Below are positions 16,223-23,545 of a stretch of DNA of 30,275 nt, one piece after another; positions within the stretch are counted from its first letter, which is position 1; every line of letters begins with the position of its first letter. The stretch spans positions 1 through 30,275 of the forward strand of contig JADGCM010000004.1 of the NCBI GenBank assembly GCA_015228995.1, in the 5' to 3' direction. Source of the DNA: Magnetococcales bacterium (lineage in GTDB: Bacteria; Pseudomonadota; Magnetococcia; Magnetococcales; JADGCH01). Position numbers and translations under genes: made by a program. Under the pieces are notes generated by a model. The model saw only the letters and a program-made list of their open reading frames with translations, ran no database searches and had not been told where the DNA came from.

Positions 16223-16340
16223 GAAAAAATTACCTCAACAGGGTCTGTTATCAACTATCCTCAACTACTTTATTCGGGGATGTTTTTATTGATATGAAAT
16301 AAATCAAAAGTTTAACTAATAAGGTTAGCGCATCTCCGCA

Positions 16341-16356
16341 TGGCATGGCGCTTGTT
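16341..16356 (+). promoter_or_regulatory. possible sigma-54-like promoter upstream of flgD
   Basis: TGGCATGGCGCTTGTT fits the sigma-54 pattern TGGCAYR-N4-TTGCW except for T in place of C in the -12 element. Sigma-54 commonly drives hook and basal-body genes. The match ends 116 bases before the flgD start and overlaps the approach to a sigma-28-like site. No activator sites were identified. Only one of the two may be functional. Confidence 0.3.
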
Positions 16357-16367
16357 AAAATAAAGGC

Positions 16368-16394
16368 TAAAGATTTATAATAAACTGCCGACGG
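16368..16394 (+). promoter_or_regulatory. sigma-28 (FliA)-like promoter for flgDE
   Basis: TAAAGATT, then exactly 11 bases, then GCCGACGG. The enterobacterial FliA consensus is TAAAGTTT-N11-GCCGATAA, giving 7/8 and 5/8 matches with ideal spacing. The expected transcript would start near 16401, about 70 bases before the flgD ATG. The 16223-16472 spacer is AT-rich and otherwise holds no gene that I can see. Confidence 0.45.
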
Positions 16395-16472
16395 CACACG
16401 GGATCTGAACCTGGATCTTGTGGTGACCGAATCAGGCGGAAATAATCGTAGCACAGTAGAGGAAGAGTAGCC

Positions 16473-17174
16473 ATGACCACCAGTAGTGACATCGCCAATT
16501 TGTCCAGGGGCTCTATCAGTTCCATACCCCTGTACGATCCCAATGCTGCCAACAGTGCCTCAAGTTCTAACAGCGCCGATAGTCTGCGTAACGACTTTTT
16601 GCGGATGCTGACGGCTCAGCTCCAGTATCAAGACCCACTTGAGCCGGTGCAGAATTCAGAATTTACCAACCAACTGGCCCAAATGAATTCGTTGCAGGAG
16701 CAGCAGCACATTGGGGAGGTGTTGGAAAAGTTGCTGGCCATCCAAACAGGTGGTGGTGCTGGTGCGTTGGGTCAGATCAATCAGGCGGTCTCCTACATCG
16801 GGCGCCAAGTGGTGGTCCCGGGTCGGCAAATGCTGGCTATTAATGGCCAAGGTACGATTAATTTCAACCTTTCCGACGATGCCTCGGCGCATTTGACTAT
16901 TTTCGATAGTCGGGGTGGGGTGGTGAAAGAGATCGAATCCCAATCTTACCGCGCCGGTGACAATCAGGTCGCAGTGGCTTTGCCGGATGGACTATACAGC
17001 TTTTCTGTGACACCAGACGGTGCCAGTGTCGATAATCCGGTAACTATTACCCACCTAGAGTCGGGCATTGTGACCGGGGTGTCGAAAGATAGTAAAAACC
17101 AGGTTGTTCTCGCCATGAACGGCCACAATGTGGCATTGGATCAGATACTGCGAGTTGAAATGGCTAATTTGTAG
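16473..17174 (+). CDS. flgD: flagellar hook-assembly scaffolding protein FlgD
   Basis: Hook cap that guides polymerisation of FlgE and is later discarded. The 233-residue product has the diagnostic N-terminal block LRNDFLRMLTAQLQYQDPLE with EFTNQLAQMNSLQ (residues about 35-75), a Ser/Asn-rich secretion-type N-terminus, and a C-terminal immunoglobulin/tudor-like part with LPDGLYSFSV. The ATG at 16473 has GAGGAAGAG upstream. It lies directly before flgE, as in many flagellar clusters, behind the sigma-28-like promoter at 16368-16394. Confidence 0.95.
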   Translation: MTTSSDIANLSRGSISSIPLYDPNAANSASSSNSADSLRNDFLRMLTAQLQYQDPLEPVQNSEFTNQLAQMNSLQEQQHIGEVLEKLLAIQTGGGAGALGQINQAVSYIGRQVVVPGRQMLAINGQGTINFNLSDDASAHLTIFDSRGGVVKEIESQSYRAGDNQVAVALPDGLYSFSVTPDGASVDNPVTITHLESGIVTGVSKDSKNQVVLAMNGHNVALDQILRVEMANL

Positions 17175-17242
17175 TTACTCCATCGTTCAGAGGAGACCGT
17201 TTTCTCATTTTTTAGACTTCATATCAATGAGGGGGAGCGAAC

Positions 17243-18775
17243 ATGTCTATTATTCAGGCTATGCTGGCTGGCACGAGCGCCTTGAACAAATATGGTGATG
17301 CCATGACCGTTATCGGTAACAACTTGGCTAACGCCCAAACGACTGGTTTTAAGACCAGCCGGTCTACCTTTGAAGATATGTTGGTACAGACTATTGGTGT
17401 CAGTGGTAGCGGATCATCGACCCAGGTGGGTACTGGTGTCGGGCTTTCATCCGTGGATCAGAGCTTCCAGCAAGGCTCGCTCAACACCACAGCGCGTGTT
17501 ACCGATATGGCCATTGACGGCAGGGGTTATTTTATCGTTCGTGATGCTGGTTTACAACCTGGGAAGGTTACCGTTGCAGCATCTAGTAAGCAAGATGAGA
17601 AAATATACTATTCGCGTGCAGGTAGTTTTCAAAAAGACAAGAATGGTTATCTTGTCAATAATTCCAGTATGATTGTGCAAGGATGGTTATTAGACAAAGA
17701 TGGCAATCGTGTTAATCCAAGTCCAAAGGGCGTAACCGATGTCAATCTTGCCAAAACACAAGCTGGAGATAATATTACAATTCATCTTGGAAATCCAACT
17801 GGTATGGCAAGGATTGCAGCCAACCTCGATTCGAGTGTTGCTTATGACGCGACTAGTGCTCAGTTGAATTATGATAAAGGCCACACATCGACCATACGTG
17901 TTTATGATTCCCAGGGTGGGAGTCACAACGTTGAGGTGCATTTTGAACGATCAGGCAATACTGATGAGGATAAAAATAGGTGGAAGTTCAGCGTTATTGT
18001 CAACGAAAGTGAGATCGATCCAAAGAGTATAGGTACAAGTGAAGATAACTTTAGTACTCCTCCTAGCGATTTATCAATTGGAACTGGTAAATTGATGATT
18101 CGAGACGCTGGCTACCTTGTATTTGATGACAGCGGTTCTCTGGTGGATGTACTTGGTAAAGACAAGACATCTAGGATCACAAATTCGCCTTCCTACAGCA
18201 GTGATATTGCGTTTACGTTTAACTTTATGACAGATGGGGGCAATCCGGCTACACCGGACGGTGGTCAAAAAATTAAGTTTAATTTCGGTAATCCATCCTA
18301 CACACCAAAAGTTGATGGTAAGGATATGAAGCCCGTCGGTGGTAGTGGCCGTGATGGTGTCATTCAATCGGTGGGTGATTATCAGGCTTTGCCACAGTTC
18401 CAGGATGGCTATGGTGTCGGGACTCTCGAAGACATTTCTGTCAATCAGGATGGTAAGTTGTATGGTTCGTACAGCAATGGGCAGACTATTCCGCTCTACC
18501 AGATTTCTGTAGCTGATTTTTCCGACGAACAAGGGCTGGACCAAGTTGGCGCTAGTTTGTATCGAGCTACCAGCGCTTCTGGTGACGACATTGGCGGTAT
18601 TGCCCAGACAGGTCGCTTGGGAGGGGTCCGCAGTTTTGTGTTGGAACAGTCAAATGTTGACATGTCTGGTGAATTTGTCAACATGATTGCTATGCAACGG
18701 GCCTTCCAGGCCAACTCGCGTATCGTCAGCGTCACCGATGGTATGTTAGAAGAATTAATGTCACTGAAACGTTAG
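17243..18775 (+). CDS. flgE: flagellar hook protein FlgE
   Basis: Subunit of the flagellar hook, exported by the flagellar type III apparatus. The N-terminal rod/hook helix has SALNKYGDAMTVIGNNLANAQTTGFK, here split as two recognisable parts (ALNKYGDAMTVIGNN and LANAQTTGFKTSRSTFEDML). The C-terminal helix has the complementary SNVDMSGEFVNMIAMQRAFQ and NSRIVSVTDGMLEELMSLKR. The middle (about bases 17570-18250) is AT-richer and codon-atypical compared with both ends, consistent with the exposed, variable D2/D3 domains. The 510-residue length is within range. The ATG is preceded by GAGGGGGAGCGAAC, giving a strong ribosome-binding site. It is followed by a hairpin and an intrinsic terminator. Confidence 0.96.
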   Translation: MSIIQAMLAGTSALNKYGDAMTVIGNNLANAQTTGFKTSRSTFEDMLVQTIGVSGSGSSTQVGTGVGLSSVDQSFQQGSLNTTARVTDMAIDGRGYFIVRDAGLQPGKVTVAASSKQDEKIYYSRAGSFQKDKNGYLVNNSSMIVQGWLLDKDGNRVNPSPKGVTDVNLAKTQAGDNITIHLGNPTGMARIAANLDSSVAYDATSAQLNYDKGHTSTIRVYDSQGGSHNVEVHFERSGNTDEDKNRWKFSVIVNESEIDPKSIGTSEDNFSTPPSDLSIGTGKLMIRDAGYLVFDDSGSLVDVLGKDKTSRITNSPSYSSDIAFTFNFMTDGGNPATPDGGQKIKFNFGNPSYTPKVDGKDMKPVGGSGRDGVIQSVGDYQALPQFQDGYGVGTLEDISVNQDGKLYGSYSNGQTIPLYQISVADFSDEQGLDQVGASLYRATSASGDDIGGIAQTGRLGGVRSFVLEQSNVDMSGEFVNMIAMQRAFQANSRIVSVTDGMLEELMSLKR

Positions 18776-18788
18776 TATTTTGATGTTC

Positions 18789-18815
18789 TGAACCTGGGGC
18801 GTTGCCCCAGGTTCA
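18789..18815. other. perfect 12-bp inverted repeat after flgE
   Basis: TGAACCTGGGGC, a three-base GTT loop, and its exact complement GCCCCAGGTTCA, starting 14 bases after the flgE stop. There is no T-run after the stem, so it is not a canonical intrinsic terminator; it may protect the 3' end of the flgE message or bind a protein. Confidence 0.7.
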
Positions 18816-18933
18816 TGGCTAATGGGTGAACAACGCCTCATCAAGCCCATGGATGTAACTACCGCCCCTTAGCTGTGTCCGTAATTCCGGCCGAATAATT
18901 GCATAACTCCAAACACAATGTTATCGAGTGATC

Positions 18934-18974
18934 CCTGCTACCGCCTAGTATTGTGACGGTGGTAGTAGGTTTTT
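18934..18974 (+). terminator. probable intrinsic terminator of the flgDE transcript
   Basis: A 12-bp stem (CCTGCTACCGCC paired with GGTGGTAGTAGG, including two G-T wobbles) with a 12-base loop is followed immediately by TTTTTG. It lies about 160 bases after flgE and 77 bases before fliL, and would separate flgDE from the fliLMNOP operon. Confidence 0.55.
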
Positions 18975-19050
18975 GCTTAACGAGCCGTTGACTGGCTTGT
19001 GTTGTCAAGATAGTTGGTCGGTGTTTTTTGGGTTGTAAAGGACGAATGCC

Positions 19051-19560
19051 ATGGCGGAAGAAGCAGGACAAGAGGTAAGTGGCGGAGGCGGCGGGGGCGG
19101 CGGTATCGTACGCATCATTATCCTGGTGGTCCCAGCGCTGCTAATCGGTTTGGCAGGGGGCTATTTCATTGGTCAAAAACTGGCCACCAAGCATGCGGAG
19201 GAGACCGCCAAAAAAGAGCCTCAGGCGGCACCGACACCCAAGGATCCAGCTGAGTTAGTAGGGGAAATGTATAAGTTGGAACCCTTTTTGGTCAACTTGA
19301 ACGAACCACGCGGTAACCGTTACCTCAAAGTGACTGTCCAACTGGAAATGGGTAATGCCGAGATGAAGGCCGAGGTGGAGCGGCGTCAAGCTCAAATCCG
19401 TGACATTGTTTTGAGCCTGATGGCTTCCAAGACAACCCAGGATTTACAGGCACCGGAGGGTAAATTCCGTTTACGGGATGAGTTGTTGTCAAGAATTAAC
19501 GCTCAACTAATTAACGGTAGTGTCACCCGTGTTTACTTTACTGAATTTGTTATTCAGTAA
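19051..19560 (+). CDS. fliL: flagellar basal-body-associated protein FliL
   Basis: Inner-membrane protein around the motor that supports stator function. The 169-residue product has a short cytoplasmic N-terminus with an eight-glycine run, one membrane segment near residues 20-42 (IIILVVPALLIGLAGGYFIG), and a periplasmic FliL domain with YKLEPFLVNLNEPRGNRYLK, VQLEM, and the C-terminal LINGSVTRVYFTEFVIQ. ATG 19051 has an AAAGGACGA purine stretch upstream. It is first in the order fliL-fliM-fliN-fliO-fliP, as in many proteobacteria. Confidence 0.95.
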   Translation: MAEEAGQEVSGGGGGGGGIVRIIILVVPALLIGLAGGYFIGQKLATKHAEETAKKEPQAAPTPKDPAELVGEMYKLEPFLVNLNEPRGNRYLKVTVQLEMGNAEMKAEVERRQAQIRDIVLSLMASKTTQDLQAPEGKFRLRDELLSRINAQLINGSVTRVYFTEFVIQ

Positions 19561-19609
19561 AGATCAACAAAAAAATCAACTAAAAATCAGCATGAAGAAG
19601 TCAGTGTAA

Positions 19610-19632
19610 CGGTTATTTTGGCGGTTATTTTG
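19610..19632 (+). repeat. tandem 11-base direct repeat
   Basis: CGGTTATTTTG occurs at 19610-19620 and again at 19622-19632, in the 106-base spacer between fliL and fliM. TTGACA overlaps the second copy but no matching -10 box follows. It could be an operator; otherwise the spacer holds nothing that I can identify. Confidence 0.6.
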
Positions 19633-19666
19633 ACAGTCTTTGACGGTTTCTTGGGGGCGACACATT

Positions 19667-20671
19667 ATGTCTCAAATTTTATCCTCGGAAGAGATCGATG
19701 CCATGATCAAGGGGCTGGAAGATGGCTCTATTGATGTAGATGATATTGAAGAAGACCTTCCGGCGTCGTCCTTGCAGCAGGAGAAAAAAGTTACTGCTTA
19801 TGTTTTTGGACAGAAGACCGCTATTCGTGTCGGTGCCTTGCCGGGTTTGGATCTCATTAATGAGCACCTTGCTTCCCAGCTTTCTTTTAAGTTGAGCCAA
19901 AAGGTGGGGCGTGAGGTGCGGGTCCAACCTAAGGCAACGATCAACCAGGTTTTTGGCCGCTTTCTTCACGTACTTGAAACGCCTATTTTTATCAATATTC
20001 TCCGCGTTGAGCCATCACAGTCGATGGCGTTGATTTCTATCGATGGGGATGTGATGTATCACATCCTGGAGGGTTTTTTTGGCGGTAGCGGTGAGTCGGA
20101 GCGGCCCTATCGTAATTTTTCCACATTCGAGATGAAGGTGATTGACCGCATCATGGATGTGACGCGGGAGCAGATCGAAATGTCGTGGCGTAAGCTGGAT
20201 GCGGCGTTTCGTCTGATCCTCGCTCGTTGGGAAAACCAACCCCAATTTGCCGCTGTTATGCCGTTAGACGAAACAGTATTTCTGATCACTTTTGCTGTTG
20301 AAATTGGGGAAGCGGAGGGATCGCTGACCATCTGTTTCCCAGCGGTCATTCTTGAGCTGTTTAAGCAACAGTTAAAGGTTGGCTTCCAACAAAAAGAAGC
20401 GGTAGAGGGGATTTCTGCTTGGCGTAATGCATTGGTTTATCAACTAGCGATGGTTTCCCTCAAGGTTGTTCCCGTTGCCTCTCGTACCTCAATGACGGTG
20501 CGGGAGATGTTTGAGCTGAAGCCAGGTGATGTGATCATGCTGACCAACGATTTATCCGATGAGATGCCGATTGAGGTTTCTGGGTTGACCAAATTCAAGG
20601 GGGTAGCGGGTGTTGTCAATGGTAAAAGGGCTGTGCGGGTGACGCAGGTAATTTCCGACGAAGATGCCTGA
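19667..20671 (+). CDS. fliM: flagellar motor switch protein FliM
   Basis: C-ring subunit that binds phosphorylated CheY and sets the direction of rotation. The 334-residue protein begins MSQILSSEEIDAMIKGLEDG, the N-terminal CheY-binding peptide with the conserved LSQ/S-x-E-I-D-A core. The middle domain has INILRVEPSQSMALISIDG and FFGGSGE, and the C-terminal SpoA/FliN-like domain has LKPGDVIMLTND and KFKGVAGVVNGKRAVRV. ATG 19667 matches the family start; the frame is open a further 27 bases upstream but lacks family residues there. Confidence 0.95.
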   Translation: MSQILSSEEIDAMIKGLEDGSIDVDDIEEDLPASSLQQEKKVTAYVFGQKTAIRVGALPGLDLINEHLASQLSFKLSQKVGREVRVQPKATINQVFGRFLHVLETPIFINILRVEPSQSMALISIDGDVMYHILEGFFGGSGESERPYRNFSTFEMKVIDRIMDVTREQIEMSWRKLDAAFRLILARWENQPQFAAVMPLDETVFLITFAVEIGEAEGSLTICFPAVILELFKQQLKVGFQQKEAVEGISAWRNALVYQLAMVSLKVVPVASRTSMTVREMFELKPGDVIMLTNDLSDEMPIEVSGLTKFKGVAGVVNGKRAVRVTQVISDEDA

Positions 20672-20735
20672 TGAATATGTCTGATTCTGTGAGTAAGATT
20701 GTCGGAATGATGGTAAATAGTGAGCAGGAGTTGTC

Positions 20736-21134
20736 ATGATGAACGAAGATTTTCAGGATGAGGATGAGGACAACGAACTGGATGTTCCCAATCGCTTTGG
20801 GGAGGACAGGAAAGCGCGATTGCGTAATTTGCAAAGTAGGGATGACGATGAAGCCGATAGTATGGCGGCATTGCCGAAGAACCTTGATCTGCTCATGGAT
20901 GTCCCCCTAGATGTCTCGGTGCGTTTGGGTAGTGTGCGGATGCAGATCCGCGATCTGCTAAAATTAAATAAAGGCTCTTTAATTGAACTAGAAAAAGAGG
21001 CCGATGAACCCCTGGAGATCTACGTCAACGACCGTTTATTGGCTTACGGGGAAGTTGTTATGATCAAGGAGAAACTGGGGATCCGGATCACGGACATTGT
21101 CTCCCTGTCGGAAAGACTGGAAAGTTTGCGTTAA
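20736..21134 (+). CDS. fliN: flagellar motor switch protein FliN
   Basis: C-ring component that pairs with FliM and serves as a docking point for the export ATPase complex. The 132-residue protein has an acidic N-terminal tail of about 50 residues (EDFQDEDEDNELDV) followed by the SpoA domain: MDVPLDVSVRLGSVRMQIRD, LKLNKGSLIELEKEADEPLE, YVNDRLLAYGEVVMIKEKLG and IRITDIVS. AGGAG lies 5-8 bases before the ATGATG start. The acidic tail is longer and more charged than in enterobacterial FliN but this is common elsewhere. Confidence 0.94.
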   Translation: MMNEDFQDEDEDNELDVPNRFGEDRKARLRNLQSRDDDEADSMAALPKNLDLLMDVPLDVSVRLGSVRMQIRDLLKLNKGSLIELEKEADEPLEIYVNDRLLAYGEVVMIKEKLGIRITDIVSLSERLESLR

Positions 21135-21146
21135 GCGGTAAAGGCG

Positions 21147-21521
21147 GTGCATCTGCCAGTTTCATTTGCTGGGATTGTTGTTTCAGCTATTGCTTCGTCG
21201 GATGATTCTGCTATAGTTGCGACGGATCTTTCCACCGATATGACGTCGTCATTGGTGCGGGTGGTCGGTTTTCTATTGCTTTTTCTCATTGCGACGGCAG
21301 TTGCTGTGCGTGTCGGTAAGCGCTGGAACATCTATCCTGGTAAGGCGGATACGGTTCCGATACAGCTCCTGGGGGGACGTAATTTTGCTCCTGGTGTGGG
21401 GGTACGGCTGATTCAAATTGGCAATCGTTGCTGGTTGGTTGGTGTCACCCGTGAGCAGGTATCCTTATTGACTGAAATCACAGAATACGACTCTTGTCGC
21501 AAGGAACCTACTCAGTATTGA
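21147..21521 (+). CDS. fliO: flagellar biosynthesis protein FliO
   Basis: Small membrane protein that helps assemble the FliP export-gate pore. The 124-residue product has a hydrophobic N-terminus, one strong membrane segment at about residues 36-55 (VRVVGFLLLFLIATAVAVRV), and the FliO-type cytoplasmic tail with VPIQLLGGRNFAPGVGVRLI and the later WLVGVTREQVSLLTEI. The assignment rests on that tail and on its position between fliN and fliP, since FliO sequences diverge. The start is a GTG at 21147, with AAAGGCG just upstream; an internal ATG at 21240 would remove the first hydrophobic region. Confidence 0.85.
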   Translation: MHLPVSFAGIVVSAIASSDDSAIVATDLSTDMTSSLVRVVGFLLLFLIATAVAVRVGKRWNIYPGKADTVPIQLLGGRNFAPGVGVRLIQIGNRCWLVGVTREQVSLLTEITEYDSCRKEPTQY

Positions 21522-21534
21522 GGGACCTTGCTCA

Positions 21535-22311
21535 GTGACGATTAACAAGTACAGAACTTTTCTTATTGCTTTACCCTTACTGCTCTTGATTTCTTTGGCT
21601 CTGCCGTTGCCAGGATGGTCAGCGGAAGCCGCGGCGGCGAAATCATCGGGGTTGTCGTTGCCGCTATTGTCTGGCAATTCAGAGCAAATGGGCGTTGCCC
21701 TGCAGATTTTGGCGCTTATGACGCTATTGTCGTTAGCGCCAGCACTTCTGATCATGTTGACGTCGTTTACCCGCATTGTGGTGGTACTCTCGTTCGTACG
21801 CCAAGCTATTGGTTTGCAAGGGCAGCCGCCTAATCAAGTAATTGTGTCTCTTGCTCTCTTTACCACTTTTTTTGTGATGGGGCCGGTGTTTGACCAGATT
21901 TATGCGGCGTCGATTAAGCCCTATTTAGATAAACAGGTGAGTGAGAGCCAAGCTTTGGATCGGGCGATCGTTCCTCTGCGTGGCTTCATGCTGAGACAGA
22001 CCCGTGAAAGCGATTTGGCACTATTCATCCGTATCTCTGGAGTGCAGAAGGCACAAAAGCCAGACGATGTGCCGACGCGGCTATTGATTCCCGCCTTCAT
22101 GATTTCCGAACTTAAAACAGCTTTCCAAATTGGCTTCCTGATTTACCTACCTTTCCTTATTGTCGACATGGTGGTGGCGAGTTTGGTCATGTCGATGGGT
22201 ATGATGATGCTACCGCCGTTGGTCATTTCTATGCCAATTAAACTGATTTTATTTGTATTGGTAGATGGTTGGGGGTTGGTGGTGGGCTCTTTGGTGCAGT
22301 CATTCAAGTGA
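21535..22311 (+). CDS. fliP: flagellar export-gate protein FliP
   Basis: Forms the pentameric core of the flagellar type III export gate together with FliQ and FliR. The 258-residue protein starts with a cleavable-type signal peptide (LLLLISLALPLPGWSAEA). It contains the family segments MLTSFTRIVVVLSFVRQAIG, FVMGPVFDQIY, FMLRQTRESDLALF, PAFMISELKTAFQIGFLIYL and MGMMMLPPLVISMPIKLILF. The GTG start at 21535 has GAGGGA about ten bases upstream. fliQ, fliR and flhB do not follow; the next gene is an agmatinase overlapping the stop. Confidence 0.95.
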   Translation: MTINKYRTFLIALPLLLLISLALPLPGWSAEAAAAKSSGLSLPLLSGNSEQMGVALQILALMTLLSLAPALLIMLTSFTRIVVVLSFVRQAIGLQGQPPNQVIVSLALFTTFFVMGPVFDQIYAASIKPYLDKQVSESQALDRAIVPLRGFMLRQTRESDLALFIRISGVQKAQKPDDVPTRLLIPAFMISELKTAFQIGFLIYLPFLIVDMVVASLVMSMGMMMLPPLVISMPIKLILFVLVDGWGLVVGSLVQSFK

Positions 22312-23189
22312 CCTTTGCTGCCACTGAATCGGTGCCGTTACCACAGTCTCAGGTAGCCATTCTCCCGATCCCTTACGGAGCGACGCTTTCTTATAGGGCG
22401 GGTGCTGCCCAGGGGCCAGACGCTATTTTGGCGGCCTCTATGCAGATGGAGTGGTTTGACGACGAATTGTTGCAGGACCTGTCTGCTGTTGCCTTACATA
22501 CCCTGCCAGCGATGGCCGTCGAACTCTCCTCCCCGGAGGCCATGATCCAGGCCATTTGTGATCAGGCTCAATGGTGTGGTCAGCAGGGAGGGTGGTTGAT
22601 CGCTCTTGGCGGTGAACATTCGGTGAGTGTTGGTCTGGTGCGGGCCCAACAGAGGCTTTTGGCGCAACCTTTTTCGCTGTTGCAGATCGATGCCCACGCC
22701 GACCTACGCGCTGGTTATCAAGGTACTCCTTGGTCACACGCTTGTGTCATGCGACGGATTTTTGATTTGGCTATTCCGAGCGTCCGGGTGGGGATCCGTT
22801 CGCTCAGTAACGAAGAGTGGCAATTTATCCGTGAACAGCAGCTGGGTAACAGCTTTTTTTGGGCTCGCGATATCGTGTTGGCATCGAAGCGAGGTCGTTA
22901 TGATTGGGTCGATCAAGTTGTCGATCAATTGCTGCCGTCCGTTTACATCACCATCGATTTAGATGGCCTCGACCCGTCTGTAATGCCAGCCGTTGGTACT
23001 CCAGAGCCAGGAGGATTGGACTATGACACGGTATTGCACCTACTACGCGCTGTTTTTTCTCAGCGTAACGTTATTGGTTGTGACATCACCGAGCTATCGC
23101 CCATAGCCGGACAACCAGCTAGTGATTTTCTTGCCGCTAAATTAGTTCACAAGCTCATCGGCTATCGTTGCCACCTGTCCCAATTATAA
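22308..23189 (+). CDS. speB: agmatinase (ureohydrolase family)
   Basis: Hydrolyses agmatine to putrescine and urea in polyamine synthesis, using a two-manganese centre. The 293-residue protein has the metal-binding motifs GGEHS, DAHADLR, and DLDGLDPSVMPAVGTPEPGG in order, plus the early IPIPYGATLSYRAGAAQGP typical of agmatinase-type enzymes. The GTG at 22308 forms a GTGA overlap with the fliP stop and gives a normal length; a TTG-type start at 22269 would lie inside fliP. It is at the end of the fliLMNOP run, unexpected for a metabolic enzyme. Other ureohydrolases (guanidinobutyrase, arginase-like) share these motifs, so the substrate is less certain than the family. Confidence 0.85.
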   Translation: MTFAATESVPLPQSQVAILPIPYGATLSYRAGAAQGPDAILAASMQMEWFDDELLQDLSAVALHTLPAMAVELSSPEAMIQAICDQAQWCGQQGGWLIALGGEHSVSVGLVRAQQRLLAQPFSLLQIDAHADLRAGYQGTPWSHACVMRRIFDLAIPSVRVGIRSLSNEEWQFIREQQLGNSFFWARDIVLASKRGRYDWVDQVVDQLLPSVYITIDLDGLDPSVMPAVGTPEPGGLDYDTVLHLLRAVFSQRNVIGCDITELSPIAGQPASDFLAAKLVHKLIGYRCHLSQL

Positions 23190-23196
23190 AAATGCT

Positions 23197-23223
23197 GATC
23201 GTTTATTGTGCTCATGCCGATAA
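23197..23223 (+). promoter_or_regulatory. sigma-28 (FliA)-like promoter with perfect -10 box
   Basis: GATCGTTT, 11 bases, then GCCGATAA. The -10 element is 8/8 to the FliA consensus and the -35 element 5/8, with the exact consensus spacing. It lies in the 68-bp gap after speB, and the predicted transcript start (about 23230) is close to 30 bases before the ATG of the 95-residue gene, which has its own GGAGGT ribosome-binding site. Confidence 0.5.
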
Positions 23224-23257
23224 ACAAGACAGGGGGGCGAATAGTTGGAGGTGTACC

Positions 23258-23545
23258 ATGATCAATCCGTTGCAGAGTGTGGCTGTTTTCGGTATTTCAG
23301 ATGTGTTGCGGGAGCAGGCCGATTTACACCGAGTGGTGCATGCCCTGGCCACTGCCGACGGCGAGGAGTTAGAGCAACGTCATGTCCCTCGTGTCGATGG
23401 GGCTATTTCGATGGCTTTGGTGCGGCGCAATGTGCGTAATGCCCGTAAACGTAGATCGGTTGTGATAAAAAGCTGGTTGGGCGTCGATTCGCGCGGACCT
23501 CCGGGGGATCGTTCAGGTGGATACCACATCAATCGCTATATCTGA
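23258..23545 (+). CDS. unrecognised 95-residue protein behind a sigma-28-like promoter
   Basis: I do not recognise this family. GGAGGT stands five bases before the ATG, a strong indication that it is translated. The first 45 residues (INPLQSVAVFGISDVL, then HRVVHALATADGEE) faintly recall the N-terminal helix of flagellar rod/hook proteins (pattern S-A-x-x-G-I ... H-N-x-A-N-A-x-T-x-G), but the resemblance is weak and the asparagines are missing. The C-terminal half is very basic (RRNVRNARKRRSVV). It overlaps the miaA start by 29 bases. Position after the flagellar genes and the promoter suggest a motility link; this is inference. It could also be a leader-type reading frame for miaA. Confidence 0.6.
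   Translation: MINPLQSVAVFGISDVLREQADLHRVVHALATADGEELEQRHVPRVDGAISMALVRRNVRNARKRRSVVIKSWLGVDSRGPPGDRSGGYHINRYI

Noticed and set aside
16381..16450. tRNA-like T-arm on the minus strand (GGTTCAGATCCCG)
   Set aside because: The loop lacks the invariant A58, the stem pairs poorly, and no anticodon arm or acceptor stem can be built.
18859..19071. 70-codon minus-strand frame between flgE and fliL
   Set aside because: It begins inside fliL, has no ribosome-binding site, and covers the terminator hairpin; probably chance.
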